From assembly GCA_008933995.1 (NCBI GenBank), contig WARS01000030.1, positions 1,335,001 to 1,399,000 on the forward strand: 64,000 nt of DNA, read 5' to 3'. Shown here one piece after another: positions 14,268 through 24,384 of this stretch. The notes beneath the pieces are model-generated. The model had not been told where the DNA came from, searched no databases, and saw nothing but the letters and a program-made list of their open reading frames with translations. The stretch's first letter is position 1. Every line of letters begins with the position of its first letter. The translations under genes and the position numbers were made by a program. Source of the stretch: Datnioides undecimradiatus (lineage: Eukaryota; Chordata; Actinopteri; Lobotiformes; Datnioididae).

Positions 14268-17200
14268 TTTCCCGTCCCTGGAGGCTGAAGTCAGTGTTGG
14301 AGGCGAACAAAAGAGCCCCGGTCTGAACGGGTTGAGTGTCCTCTAGCGCACGACGGGGATCAGCAGCGCAGAATGTAGGAGATGGATGGAGACGCACACG
14401 TACAAACGGCCGTGACTGAAATTAGCATATTTGTAATTTATCACTTTTTTGTTGAGTTATTCAGGGATTTTTAAAGAGAAAATAGATCATTTGTCAACGC
14501 GTGCAGGTTGCTCGCTGAGGTAGAGTTCCCCACGCAACATTCAGCAGCTCGTGAATCGCCGCTTAAAGCCTGACAGAAGTTCTGCTCTCCTGCAAAGTGC
14601 GTTAAGCGCTAACCTACTTGTTTATTACATTTATTTATCGCTTTCTGTCTCCTGCCTTGAAATCCGCTGTGGAATCGGCCCAGTCTGCTTCATTTCCATA
14701 TCCTTTCAAAGGAGCTTCCTCGTGAATAGACTGTAATATTTCATGATGGGGCACGCAAAAGCTGTGCACAATGCCTCTCATATCCACCCTGCTTTCAGCC
14801 GCAACAAAGATCATAGCAAGACGTCTTTATGGCTAATTCAGTCAAAGGCGCATCTCCCGTCCTCTGGCGCGGAGGTCAGCCCGCCGTGTTCCGTCCACCA
14901 GGGGGGTTTTCAGAGGCCAGAGGCGGCCAACTGGCTCCGTTACACGACGCTACACACAAACACACACACAGTGAGTTTACCGGTGTGAGCACTTAGTTAT
15001 TTCATAGGCCGGAATGAAAGCAGAGCGCGTTATGCTCCGACTTTTTAGAGTGAAGTTGGATTAATCAGAGATATTTATGAAGGAAGGAAACTGTCCAAGG
15101 CAAAGACTTTTTAATCAATGTAACCAGCGACATCTTTCAGATTTAGGCTGTATGCAGAACAACATAAAAGGCGTTTCAGTCATTTAAACTTTGCCCCTAT
15201 ATATTCCCAGAAACTGCAGACATCCTTTGCATGAAAGGTCCGGCGTTTTCAACACATCGACATCAACTTTAATCTCCCGTTGTAGTTCCAGTACAACAGC
15301 ACGTATCGTTATTGTTTTTGCTGTGGTGAGAAATTAATTGACCCGATGCGTGTTGTTGCGATTCACAGCTTCACGCAGCGTTTCCGGCCATGTTTTTCCT
15401 GTCATTTCTCACTTTTTGTGTCCTGTGTTGAACTGCGGGTAAAATTAATAATTTGGATGTATATTTTGAATTTGCCAGTGCACCAACGGAACGGACGCTG
15501 AAACAGAGAAAATGTCCCATGCGGTCAGTCCATCAGGCATAACCACCGTCCTTCGTTTTTAAAGCCCCAGCTTAAAGAATGCAAAGAAACATTCCTGTTT
15601 GTCGATGCAGCACACGACATGTCTCTGGTGCTGTCACGGGGGAGTGAGATGTAGCCGAGTGAGGGTGCATTATCCAAGCGCGCAACAAACGCATCATTAC
15701 GCAATAAGGCGAAACGGGAACCGACTTCAGCTTTTACGCATGGAGGCACTGCATCCGAACCCAGAGTAAATGCGGAGAAAGTCATTTTTGTGGGACGATG
15801 TTTGGCCAAAGTTTGATTTGACATATTCATCGGAATCCTCCTTAAATTAAAATTCATATTTCATTTGTGCACTGCGGCACCAGTTGCCACACATAAAACA
15901 CGCTGTATCACAGGAGGGCTGCAAAAGTGCAACGTCTGAGCAACTAAGTGTATTTTATTCCAGTATTCAAAGCGAGTCAAAACTGACTGCGTGCGCACTC
16001 ACGTCAGCCCCAGTTTGTCCATGCGTTGCCATGGATGTCCAAGTGCCAAAAGAACAGTCCTCTGGAACAAATCCAAGGTAACGCATCTCTCTCTATATAT
16101 GGTCAAAATATGAATTTCTCTAAAAAAAAAATACACGGCAATATGTGTCCTAACGGAATAAAGTCGTCCTCTAATTATTTACACAATAATTCTCCTGTCT
16201 TAGCCAGCCTGCATTTGTCAATGGGAAAAGCTGCTCATGCGCCGCGGAGCCACTTGTTGCCGGCGCATAAAGTTGGAGCTTTTGAGAAGTTAAATATCCC
16301 GGAAAGAACACAAGTTAGTATCTCAAGGGCTTCACGGGGACAAAAGACCAGCGCCTTAGCACCATATGCTTAATGGCTACAGCCGTCCAGCCTTTATTAA
16401 AGGCAAAAAGTGGTCCTTTAAAAGTTGGAAAGGCTCTTTTATTTGAGTTAGATGGAGCACTTGCGCACAAAACCAGAAGCGCGCATTGCCATTGACTCGC
16501 CCCCTTTCTCTTTCTTTCAGGAGTCTGAAGCGGCCACCGTCATCGCCTGTTTCACTCCAACATAAGCTTTTCATCACCCGGCTTTGTTCTCAGTGAAAGT
16601 AATGCTGCGAATCAAAGAGATGACAATATTTTCCATCAGCTTGGAGACCCTGGACAAGAGCCCTCGAGCTTTGGCAAAAATCAGGGCCGGTTATTCATCC
16701 TGTCACTCCGCACCTGTGGTCCCGCATTCAAAGTATACAAACCTGTCCCTATTAACATTAATTATTCACAAACAACACAAAGGCTGAAATAGAGCAGGTT
16801 GAAGTCTGTTTATGGCTCCTAAATGTTTTATTCCTCTGAAGATGTGCCCAAAGCTTTTTTTCTCTCCCTCGCTCGCAACCGAGTGCCGTCTCTCTTTCAG
16901 CCTTGAGTAGCCCTACAGTTTGGATTTTACAATCGCAGCATCTGCTTAATCTTGCGGATGAAAATATGACACAAAACATAGCTAGTAGAGGATTTGTTAA
17001 ATCCCTGTAATGAGTGATCAACGTGGGAAACAATGGTGCAGGATGGTGAGAGCCGTATGGTTCCGGGGGCACAGTTTGCTCTCTTGTAGAGAAAGCGCCA
17101 GGTGATGGCAAAAAATCGCCCATCTGAGGAAAAGAACACACCAAATCCACCTCCTTTCTCTCCTTGAAAAAAAACACAAGACATAAATTTAATTGGCTTA

Positions 17201-18685
17201 TCAAGGCGCAGCGAAAAGACCTCGCTGTTAATAGGCTGGGGGCGCACAAAACAAACGCAGGGACATGTTTAGCCTGGCTGGCCCGCGCTGCGCTTTCAGC
17301 CCGGTGTCACATCATTGAAATGTGTTTTATTATTGCAAAACGTCATGCTTTACAGTTGCCATATTGTGTCCTGCACAAAGGGGGATGAGCATTAAAGACG
17401 TGGAAAACGGTGCCAACCCGTCTCGAAGACACTGCAAGGGCCTCTCTCTTTGCTTGCTTTTAGGCAGCTGCTGTCCAGGGACTCGGGCGCAAGGACATGA
17501 AAAGAGACAAAGTTTGAACTACCAGGTGCATCCCTGGAGAACACGGCAGAGAACGATCTATTCCAGCGGGACAAGGAAGCGCTCATAAAGATGTAATTTA
17601 GGCTGGAAGGTCACGTCTGAAAGAAAAAGGGTGCGCAGGAAGGGAGAATGATCCCAGCGCCGTCCCCTCCCTGCCACACTCTGCCTTTGCTTCATCCTCT
17701 GTGAGCGAACCCAGCAACACCTGTTGGTTACCAGCGGCTCACCGTGCCACTGCTCAGAGGAAATTAGAGTATCCTAGCGAGCGTGGATCGTGGCCAGGTC
17801 AACCTCCCAGTCGGCCCACTGATGTCACGTTGGACAGAAAAAAAAAACAAAGTCAGATGTATTGTTATTGACTCCGTGGGCTGCATTTCCGCAACGAGAT
17901 AATCTGCAAATCAAGCCGATTTGTGGCTGCCGCTAAACGTCTCCCCCAGTGCCTCGGCATCCGGGCTTAAAGCGGATTTACCAGCATTAAAGGCGATACA
18001 ACTCCCGACTGTAGAGCTGTTTAATTACAGCTTCACGCCTTCGCTGAAGTTTTGAACCACCACAGAGGTTTTTAACCTGACGATTGTTCTCTTTTATCGT
18101 TTCTCAATTCCTTCTTCAGCCACGGCTGCAAACCGCCCTACACATATTCACAGCCATCGGTGCGTAAAAGTGCCAATCACCGCCGTCTCCCTCTTATTAA
18201 GACATCAAGTGATCTTAATGATGAGCTTCGATTCGCTGGGTCAAAAGTGGCCTGTATGTCATGTGTGTCATTTATTATTGAATTAACCCCTGCAACTCCG
18301 AGGAAATATTCATTATCACGCTTTAAACCTTTTAAATATCACACAATATAATTCACACGAAAATGTATTTTAAGAGTTAAAACAACTAATTCATTTAACG
18401 ATGAGATCATAGAAAATCACTATGTGCTGTAAGACTTCATTTATGGTCTATTTAAGTAGCCTTTCAGGTCTTTAAATATAAACTCCAAGATATTTAGAAC
18501 ATTTAGGAAAGAACGTTTCGTCAGGATGTAACGTATTTGCTGTCATTATTGCTGCTCATGCTGTTCGTGTTGCGCTTTCGCAAAGTAAAGAGATCTGGTG
18601 CAGCGCTCCAGCTCAGGAACTGCTGGGAGTTACAGCTCTGATCAAAACTAGAAGCACCTCGATGTCAACATAGTTCATATAAAAA

Positions 18686-18686
18686 T

Positions 18687-18738
<52 letters not shown>
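18686..18738. repeat. (AT)n microsatellite running into (GT)n
   Basis: About 35 bases of alternating AT, preceded by imperfect ATAC units and followed by a short GTGTGTGTG run. Confidence 0.95.
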
Positions 18739-19566
18739 AATAACCAGTTACATCTGGGAGATAATATTTAAATAACTGAAATTCAAACTTTAATTTATGA
18801 TTGTTTTATTTTTAATCTCTGAAATTTATGATGAATTTAATTTTAAAAATCTGACTGCAGTCTTGTTTTGTCGTTGTTTAGGTTCCTTTCCGAAATCGGC
18901 GTTTATTCTCAGAGTTGTGCCATCCTCCGGATTCTGAGAGTTATCCCAGAAATATAAAACATTTTTCCAAAGTAGTGTGGACAGCGTACAGACCAGCCCT
19001 TGCTGTCTGCCCTGGACACCATACTGTAACGTTAGGTATGAAAGCGCGCTGGCTGTCTATATGGTGAATCAGCGGCCTTTGAGCTCAGCGCCGAGCCATT
19101 CTCAACCAAATTACCGCTTGGCGTGGCCCTCTAATGTCCACGCCTGCCCAGAACTAAAGCGAATAAAACCTGTCAGACACTAAAATGGTCTTGCTCTTTT
19201 AAGCCGTGCCAAGCCCGTAGCCGGAGTGACAAGATAGCCGGGAGTATTTCAGCCTGTCCCTTCCGCATGGCTGCGACCGCACCAAAGGATGTCGAGAGGC
19301 GCTCTCCGCTCCGCACACTAAAAAACCCTCAACGGCACAAAGGCGTTCAGGTGGGAGAGGAGACAATGCTACCACTGTTTTAACCCCCGACTTTGCTGTC
19401 GCACAATCAAAGTGGAACCGGCCCTCCTGCCAAAGAGATGAAGTTGCCCAGCATTGATTCGTTAACATTTGACTTTCTAATGGCTGTAATGGGATTACAT
19501 GCTCCTGTTGCGCTAGTAAAGGAGCGCACGGACTCACAGAGGACCCGGAGAGTCTGCAGAGGAAAA

Positions 19567-19582
19567 GGGGGGGGGGGGGGGG
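19567..19582. repeat. Homopolymer run of G
   Basis: Sixteen consecutive G on the plus strand, about 1.4 kb downstream of the ptf1a stop codon. Confidence 0.9.
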
Positions 19583-19908
19583 CACTGCAGCTCCCTGAAT
19601 CTTAAAGAAGTGGTGATAAAGCGCAGAAATACGTTGCATCCTAAAATGAACGACCTGCAAGAACCACCTGATAATTATCAGAATAAATAGCATCGTGAGT
19701 TAACCCACCTGCTGTGCTGAAGGTTTTAAAAAATCCAAATCATCACAGTCCTCTAACCGGCCTTGCAGCAGTGCTTTGCATGTCGCCTGAGCCCCGTGTT
19801 TGCAGCTTTTGGACCGACGTGGTCCATATATGCGGCAGTGTGTTGGTGGTGTGGGAGCGGCCACGGAGGAGGCCGCGGGGGCACATGTTGGTGGGATGCC
19901 GCTACCAC

Positions 19909-19934
19909 GGGAAAATCTGTCCCGGCAGCACCTG
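19909..19934 (-). promoter_or_regulatory. Candidate PTF1 bipartite site (E-box plus TC-box)
   Basis: On the minus strand an E-box CAGGTG (19934-19929) is followed after 14 bases by TTTCCC (19914-19909). The PTF1 trimer is known to bind an E-box plus a TTTCCC-type TC-box, contacted by RBPJ or RBPJL, with the two boxes about one or two helical turns apart. The spacing here fits two turns. The site lies about 1.1 kb downstream of the ptf1a stop codon. PTF1A is known to autoregulate in mammals, so a feedback element is possible, but a 12-base bipartite motif can also arise by chance. Confidence 0.3.
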
Positions 19935-20661
19935 GCAGCACAGAGCAGCATTCAACAGCCTCCCACCATACTGCTGCACGCCCGCGTGCGCTTTAAACAC
20001 CTTCAGCTGTTGTGGGTATACAGTGTCCTCTCATTTGCATATCATTAGCATTTTCCTGTCACTATATTGGGCTGTATTAGTTTGGGTTAGCTGTCAGCTT
20101 GGCCTACTAATTCTCACTCAGTCAGATTTCTATTTAGAAGTGAATATATTCAGTGGCCGATAAAGTCGCACCTATACATTAAATGCCGACTCACAATAAT
20201 ATTATCATGTTAATATGGGACATACTCATAATAGGACAAGTGGCAGTATTAATATATATTTAATAGGCATTAGTTTTATGCTGATCCATGCTTTGCATTA
20301 CTATAAAACAAAATTAAGTATCTGATCTCCTCATCTTTGGGAGGAGCTGGTGATAAAATAGGCTGATGGTAATGTGTGTAAGCATTATTTGTCAAGAATA
20401 TGTAATAAAGAATTCTATATGTGTAAGATTATAACCTGTTTATTACAAAATAGGCCAGGCGTGTTCAGCCACAGCACGGGCAGGTGGAGTTTGTTCATTG
20501 CTTAGATCTCACACTTTCTATAGGACATGTCCAGTATCTGAACAAGCTCTGTTATTCGTGAACCTTCATGTTAGAATCAGGTCCTGCTAACATGTTGATG
20601 CTGGACGTCTTATCTCACGTAGAACAGCAGAGAAAACGAAACACTTTTCTCAGTAAGTGCT

Positions 20662-20667
20662 TTTATT
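20662..20667 (-). terminator. Possible ptf1a poly(A) signal
   Basis: AATAAA on the minus strand about 345 bases after the ptf1a stop codon. I saw no other canonical hexamer between it and the stop. Cleavage there would give a 3' UTR of about 0.35-0.4 kb. Not proven. Confidence 0.35.
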
Positions 20668-21009
20668 TTCAGAGTGAGTATAAATATAAATCATCGCACA
20701 AGAATATAATTTCCTCTGTCATTCAATACAATTAAATTAAAACATATATTACCACTTGTGGGGGAAAAAAATAATAAATACATGATTGCCACTTGCCTGA
20801 ATTACAAAAATAAAATTATCAACGTGATAAAACTATTTACAACATTGAATACAACATTGGAAGCTGTACACTGAGCTCACATGGTGTTCACATTTTTACA
20901 ATGCGCATCCGAGTGCACATTAACGGAAATTAACATAATCCAATTCCTACTCTTCACATTTACAATGTGCGTTTTACAGGTCAAGTGAGAAGGGCTCCTC
21001 TGTTTTTGT

Positions 21010-21212
21010 TTAGGCCACGAGGCCAAAAGGAGGCTCGTTTTCAATGTCCGCCAGACCCGTTTTGTTGTGCAGCTTTCGGGGGTCCTCCGGCGTCCAGACC
21101 TTGGCGGTGCGGATGATATTCTGCTCCCTGAGTTGCTTTTCATCCGACCAGGACAGAGAGTGACCGGCCAGTGGAGGCAGGCCGTAGTCTGGGTCGCTCG
21201 GGGAGGGAGACC
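21010..21212 (-). CDS. ptf1a: ptf1a exon 2 coding part
   Basis: Begins after a pyrimidine-rich acceptor ending CTCCCAG. The two leading G complete an arginine codon with exon 1, and the frame then reads [21 protein letters not shown]. It codes the RBPJ/RBPJL-binding tail and ends [10 protein letters not shown] then TAA at 21012-21010. The 177-base intron lies at 21213-21389. Confidence 0.95.
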
Positions 21213-22005
21213 CTGGGAGGAGAAGACAAGAAAACGAAATTAATATTAATTATTGATTGTTTGTTTGTTTTAATAATTCAAGTTACTTATAAAATGCTGT
21301 TTAGGAGAGACTATTTAATCTTTTGCTGCAGACCTTATCCTGACTAATGCGCCGCTTCTCTATACGGTATGATCTTTAAATGAACCTACTTGTTCCTCTG
21401 TGACAGATAATGACCTTCTTGGGCTGCGCGTGCGTCTCGCTGCTGGAGTTTCTGATGGGCAGATCAGACTGTACGAGCTCGGCGAGGAAGTTGATGTAGC
21501 CAATGGCCAGCCGCAGAGTGTCCACCTTGGACAGTCTTTTCTCATAGGGCAGGGTCGGGATGTGGGAGCGGAGCCCCTCGAACGCGTCATTGATAGACTG
21601 CATCCTCCGACGTTCCCTGACGTTGGCCGCCTGCCTCAGTTGCTGCATCTCCATCTCTGACCTCATCCGCCTCCTCCGCTTCAGCAACGGCCCGCCGTGA
21701 TGGCACATGTGAGGAGAGAGGTCTGGGGTGCTGTCGGCGCAGCCGTAAGAGAAGGTGGAGGATGAGGAGGAGAAGGACAAGTTGCCGATGTCGTAGTCTC
21801 CATCGTGAGGCGCTGCTCGGCTGCCGTCTTTGCTGTAATAGTCTTGGAAATGACTGGTGAGGAAATCGACGTCGTCATCTAAAAAGTCATCTGCGTCCAA
21901 GTGCCCGTCTCGTGACGACTGGTCGGTGAAAAACTCGTCGTCGTCGAAATAAGGAGGGGAAGAGAAAGAGTCGAGTCCGGAGAAAGGGTCCAGCACACTG
22001 TCCAT
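21010..22005 (-). CDS. ptf1a: Pancreas transcription factor 1 subunit alpha (two exons)
   Basis: Class II bHLH activator that pairs with an E-protein and RBPJ or RBPJL to form PTF1, which drives acinar pancreas fate and GABAergic neurons of hindbrain, spinal cord and retina. The coding exons are 22005-21390 and 21212-21010, giving 272 residues. The start is the ATG reading [10 protein letters not shown], as in fish orthologues. An acidic N-terminus ([13 protein letters not shown], residues 21-33) and a serine-rich stretch near 77-83 come first. A basic cluster KRRRRMR follows at 109-115. The bHLH spans about 123-177, with basic region [14 protein letters not shown]. After it come the HSLSW (223-227) and [11 protein letters not shown] (242-252) blocks, which carry the two tryptophans used to bind RBPJ or RBPJL. 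All these parts look intact. No other gene lies within 15 kb on either side. Confidence 0.97.
21390..22005 (-). CDS. ptf1a: ptf1a exon 1 coding part
   Basis: Codes residues 1-205 and the first base of codon 206. It ends GGA ACA A before a GTAGGT donor at 21389, which leaves the split arginine codon in phase 1. It holds the whole bHLH domain. Confidence 0.95.
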
Positions 22006-22142
22006 CTTCGCCTGCGCTGCGTCTTTCTCCTGCGGCTGCGGTAACAATGGCACGTTGTTGCTTCTTTTATGAACTCGTTGCTCTGTCTTAGCTGCTTACG
22101 GTCAACTGTTAGTTTTAGTTGAAGAACCGGCACGCGAGAGTT

Positions 22143-22149
22143 CTTTATA
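22143..22149 (-). promoter_or_regulatory. ptf1a: ptf1a TATA box
   Basis: TATAAAG on the minus strand, 138 bases before the ATG, predicting transcription start near 22,115 and a 5' UTR of about 110 bases. An inverted CCAAT (CCAAT on the plus strand at 22190-22194) lies about 45 bases further upstream, a usual distance for such a box. Confidence 0.65.
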
Positions 22150-23811
22150 GCGACATCCATAGTCGCGTGCCGTTTGCCGGGGGAGCCAACCAATCACAGC
22201 TCGATCCGCGAGGCGCACCTCGAGATAATCCCCCCTGAACGCCACGCCCCCTGTCCTCCGCTGTCCGGGCTGCAAACATCTCAACTCCGCACTGACACGG
22301 CCTTTCCTCCTGCACCAGACTCTGCTCAGTTAGACTGCTTTGTTTGCCGTCCTCACGGGTTTGAATCAAAGCTTTCACCGAAGCAAAGACACGGATCAGA
22401 TTCCTCACACCGTCATGACGCTGTTTAAGACTGCATAGTGCCGCGACGTGCAGCCTTACTGCAGAGGCCTGTTTGCAAAAGCAACGTTTTTTTTTTCAGA
22501 AATTAGAAGTAGCGTTTTGTAAATCACCATATTTCAGTTTTGAACGAACCAGCCTTACCGTTTATTCGCTACAACCACGAGTGACTCCGGGTTGAGGCGC
22601 GTTACCAGCTCTATCCATAACACCTCAGGCTGTGAGTCACTCAAGCTTACAACATCACAGTTTATCCACAGGTGCCTTTGTTGCTTCGGTATATGTTCAC
22701 TGAAAATGCTGAAACCACGGGCAGCAAAAGGTTTATAAATGGCAGAAGCTTCACTGATAAATAAAAAAAATGTATAAAATCACTAACATTAGTTTTATGA
22801 CTTTTAGCCGGTTTAGGTTTTGATCACCCGGGAAACCTTTAAAATCAGTTTTATGTAGGACGGAGGCTTTAACAAACTAGGGGGAACAAAGACTGTATTC
22901 GTTTTGATGAGCGCATCAGGTGTTTCCAAAAAGCGTTACAGTATATTATCAAGGAAACCCTGACGTCATCATGGGCTCCCCCAGGTAAATTGCGCTGTGA
23001 CAATTGTTATTATTATTGCTGTTGTTGTTGTTGCTGCTGCTATAATTATTAATAATATTATATTAAACTTACGTTATAGCCTGTTTATAAGTTTTTGATC
23101 TCTCTATATGTATTTCAAAATCAAATGGAATTTAATTAAATCTGTTTAAATTGCACAGAACTTGGCTGGATGCCGCTTTAAAAATAAATAACCTAAATAA
23201 TATAAATGAAATATTTGAAATGAACTGCTGATCCTGTTCAGCCTCTGCACTTTGTGAACGTTTTCTCTCCGGGTCAGCGGGTAGGAGACAGTGACAGAAA
23301 GTCATGGGACAGACGACAGACAGATTGGTTTGCAAGGCATTGTTCTTAAATGGAAACAAACATCAAACATGAAGCACATACATAACGCAGACAAGGGGCT
23401 CTAATGTTGATGAATGTGGCTGCTCTTCCTCTCCACCCTTCATATACAACCATCCACCTGATGATCTGGAGAAGAGCCCTCAGCCCGGTCATTTATTAAG
23501 CAGTAAGTGGGCAGCGCTGCTGCCATAAATACATGCACCAGTAAAGTGGTCGATGCGCCACTCGTGCCAGCCAGAGAGGTTTTGATTGGGAGAACTGGTT
23601 GACAAATAAAAGCCCAGTGGTAGGCCCCGGAGCGCGCGCCTCTCTGACACCTCACGCGACATATTAACGCTCCTCGGTATACCAAAAAAGAGACTGCCCA
23701 CTGGTCTGGGGTCTGTAAGTACGCATCTATTCAATCTATTCAATGAAAAGACTCACTTTGTTCTGCACAGAAAATGGACCTTTCGCAAGGGCAGGCTGCG
23801 TGCGCGCGCAG

Positions 23812-23815
23812 CGTG

Positions 23816-23860
<45 letters not shown>
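23812..23860. repeat. (TG)n microsatellite
   Basis: About 24 TG units with one early GC interruption, 1.8 kb upstream of the ptf1a start codon. Confidence 0.95.
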
Positions 23861-24363
23861 ATGTTGGTAGCGCGTTAGAAAGCTGCAACACGGGCCGCGG
23901 CCGTGGGAAGAAGGCCATTTGCGTCCCTATCGCCAGTCAAAGCAACATGTCGTGTTATAAATGAGGCTTGTGTTGCCGTCTACATAATGAAGCTGTAGCT
24001 GGGAGCCTGCTACCTCAAACAAGACACACAATACACGCACATCCCGGCACCACCCAGGTGCTGAAAACAACACCAAACACTGACAGGACCCTGCAGGACT
24101 GCACGTTACAGCCGCGCTGCATCCACGACAAAGCACATTCTCTATCTGCGCACATCCCAATCCCCCATCTACCTCATAGAAATGCGGCTGTGGCTGAAAA
24201 TCATTAGGCAATACTGAATCATCAATCTCGACTGAGTACGTGACAGAGCTACAGAGCTGACAGTAGACATTCATTCTCCCACTTTGTTTTCATTTTGTAG
24301 AACTGTTTTCACTAAAATGTGAGCAGCTGACCTTTTGGATGCAACAAAGTTGGTCATCAAAGA

Positions 24364-24384
24364 TTTTTTTTTTTTTTTTTTTTT
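24364..24384. repeat. T homopolymer
   Basis: About 21 consecutive T. Confidence 0.9.

Larger units (their letters stand above)
13300..20660. other. Gene-free unique sequence downstream of ptf1a
   Basis: No exon is recognisable, although open frames of up to about 160 codons occur. Between roughly 13.9 and 20.1 kb the sequence is visibly richer in CpG than the flanks and has few recognisable transposon relics. It carries a poly(A) tract near 13.75 kb, an A-rich tract near 14.24 kb, an (AT)n tract near 18.69 kb and a run of G near 19.57 kb. Its place beside a developmental bHLH gene makes a cis-regulatory role plausible, which is inference. Confidence 0.5.

Noticed and set aside
16212..16228. 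CATTTG followed by TGGGAAA at about one helical turn
   Set aside because: The TC-box is on the wrong strand relative to the E-box for a PTF1 site.
16758..17249. 163-codon minus-strand frame in the ptf1a downstream block
   Set aside because: No recognisable motif, and overlapping frames of similar length exist on both strands, as expected for CpG-rich non-coding DNA.
19199..19693. 164-codon minus-strand frame
   Set aside because: It crosses the run of G, giving a polyproline, and matches no known protein.
22006..22053. Upstream extension of ptf1a by 16 residues starting at a GTG
   Set aside because: The first codon is not ATG and the added residues do not match the family N-terminus. The ATG at 22005 starts the conserved MDSVLDPF sequence.
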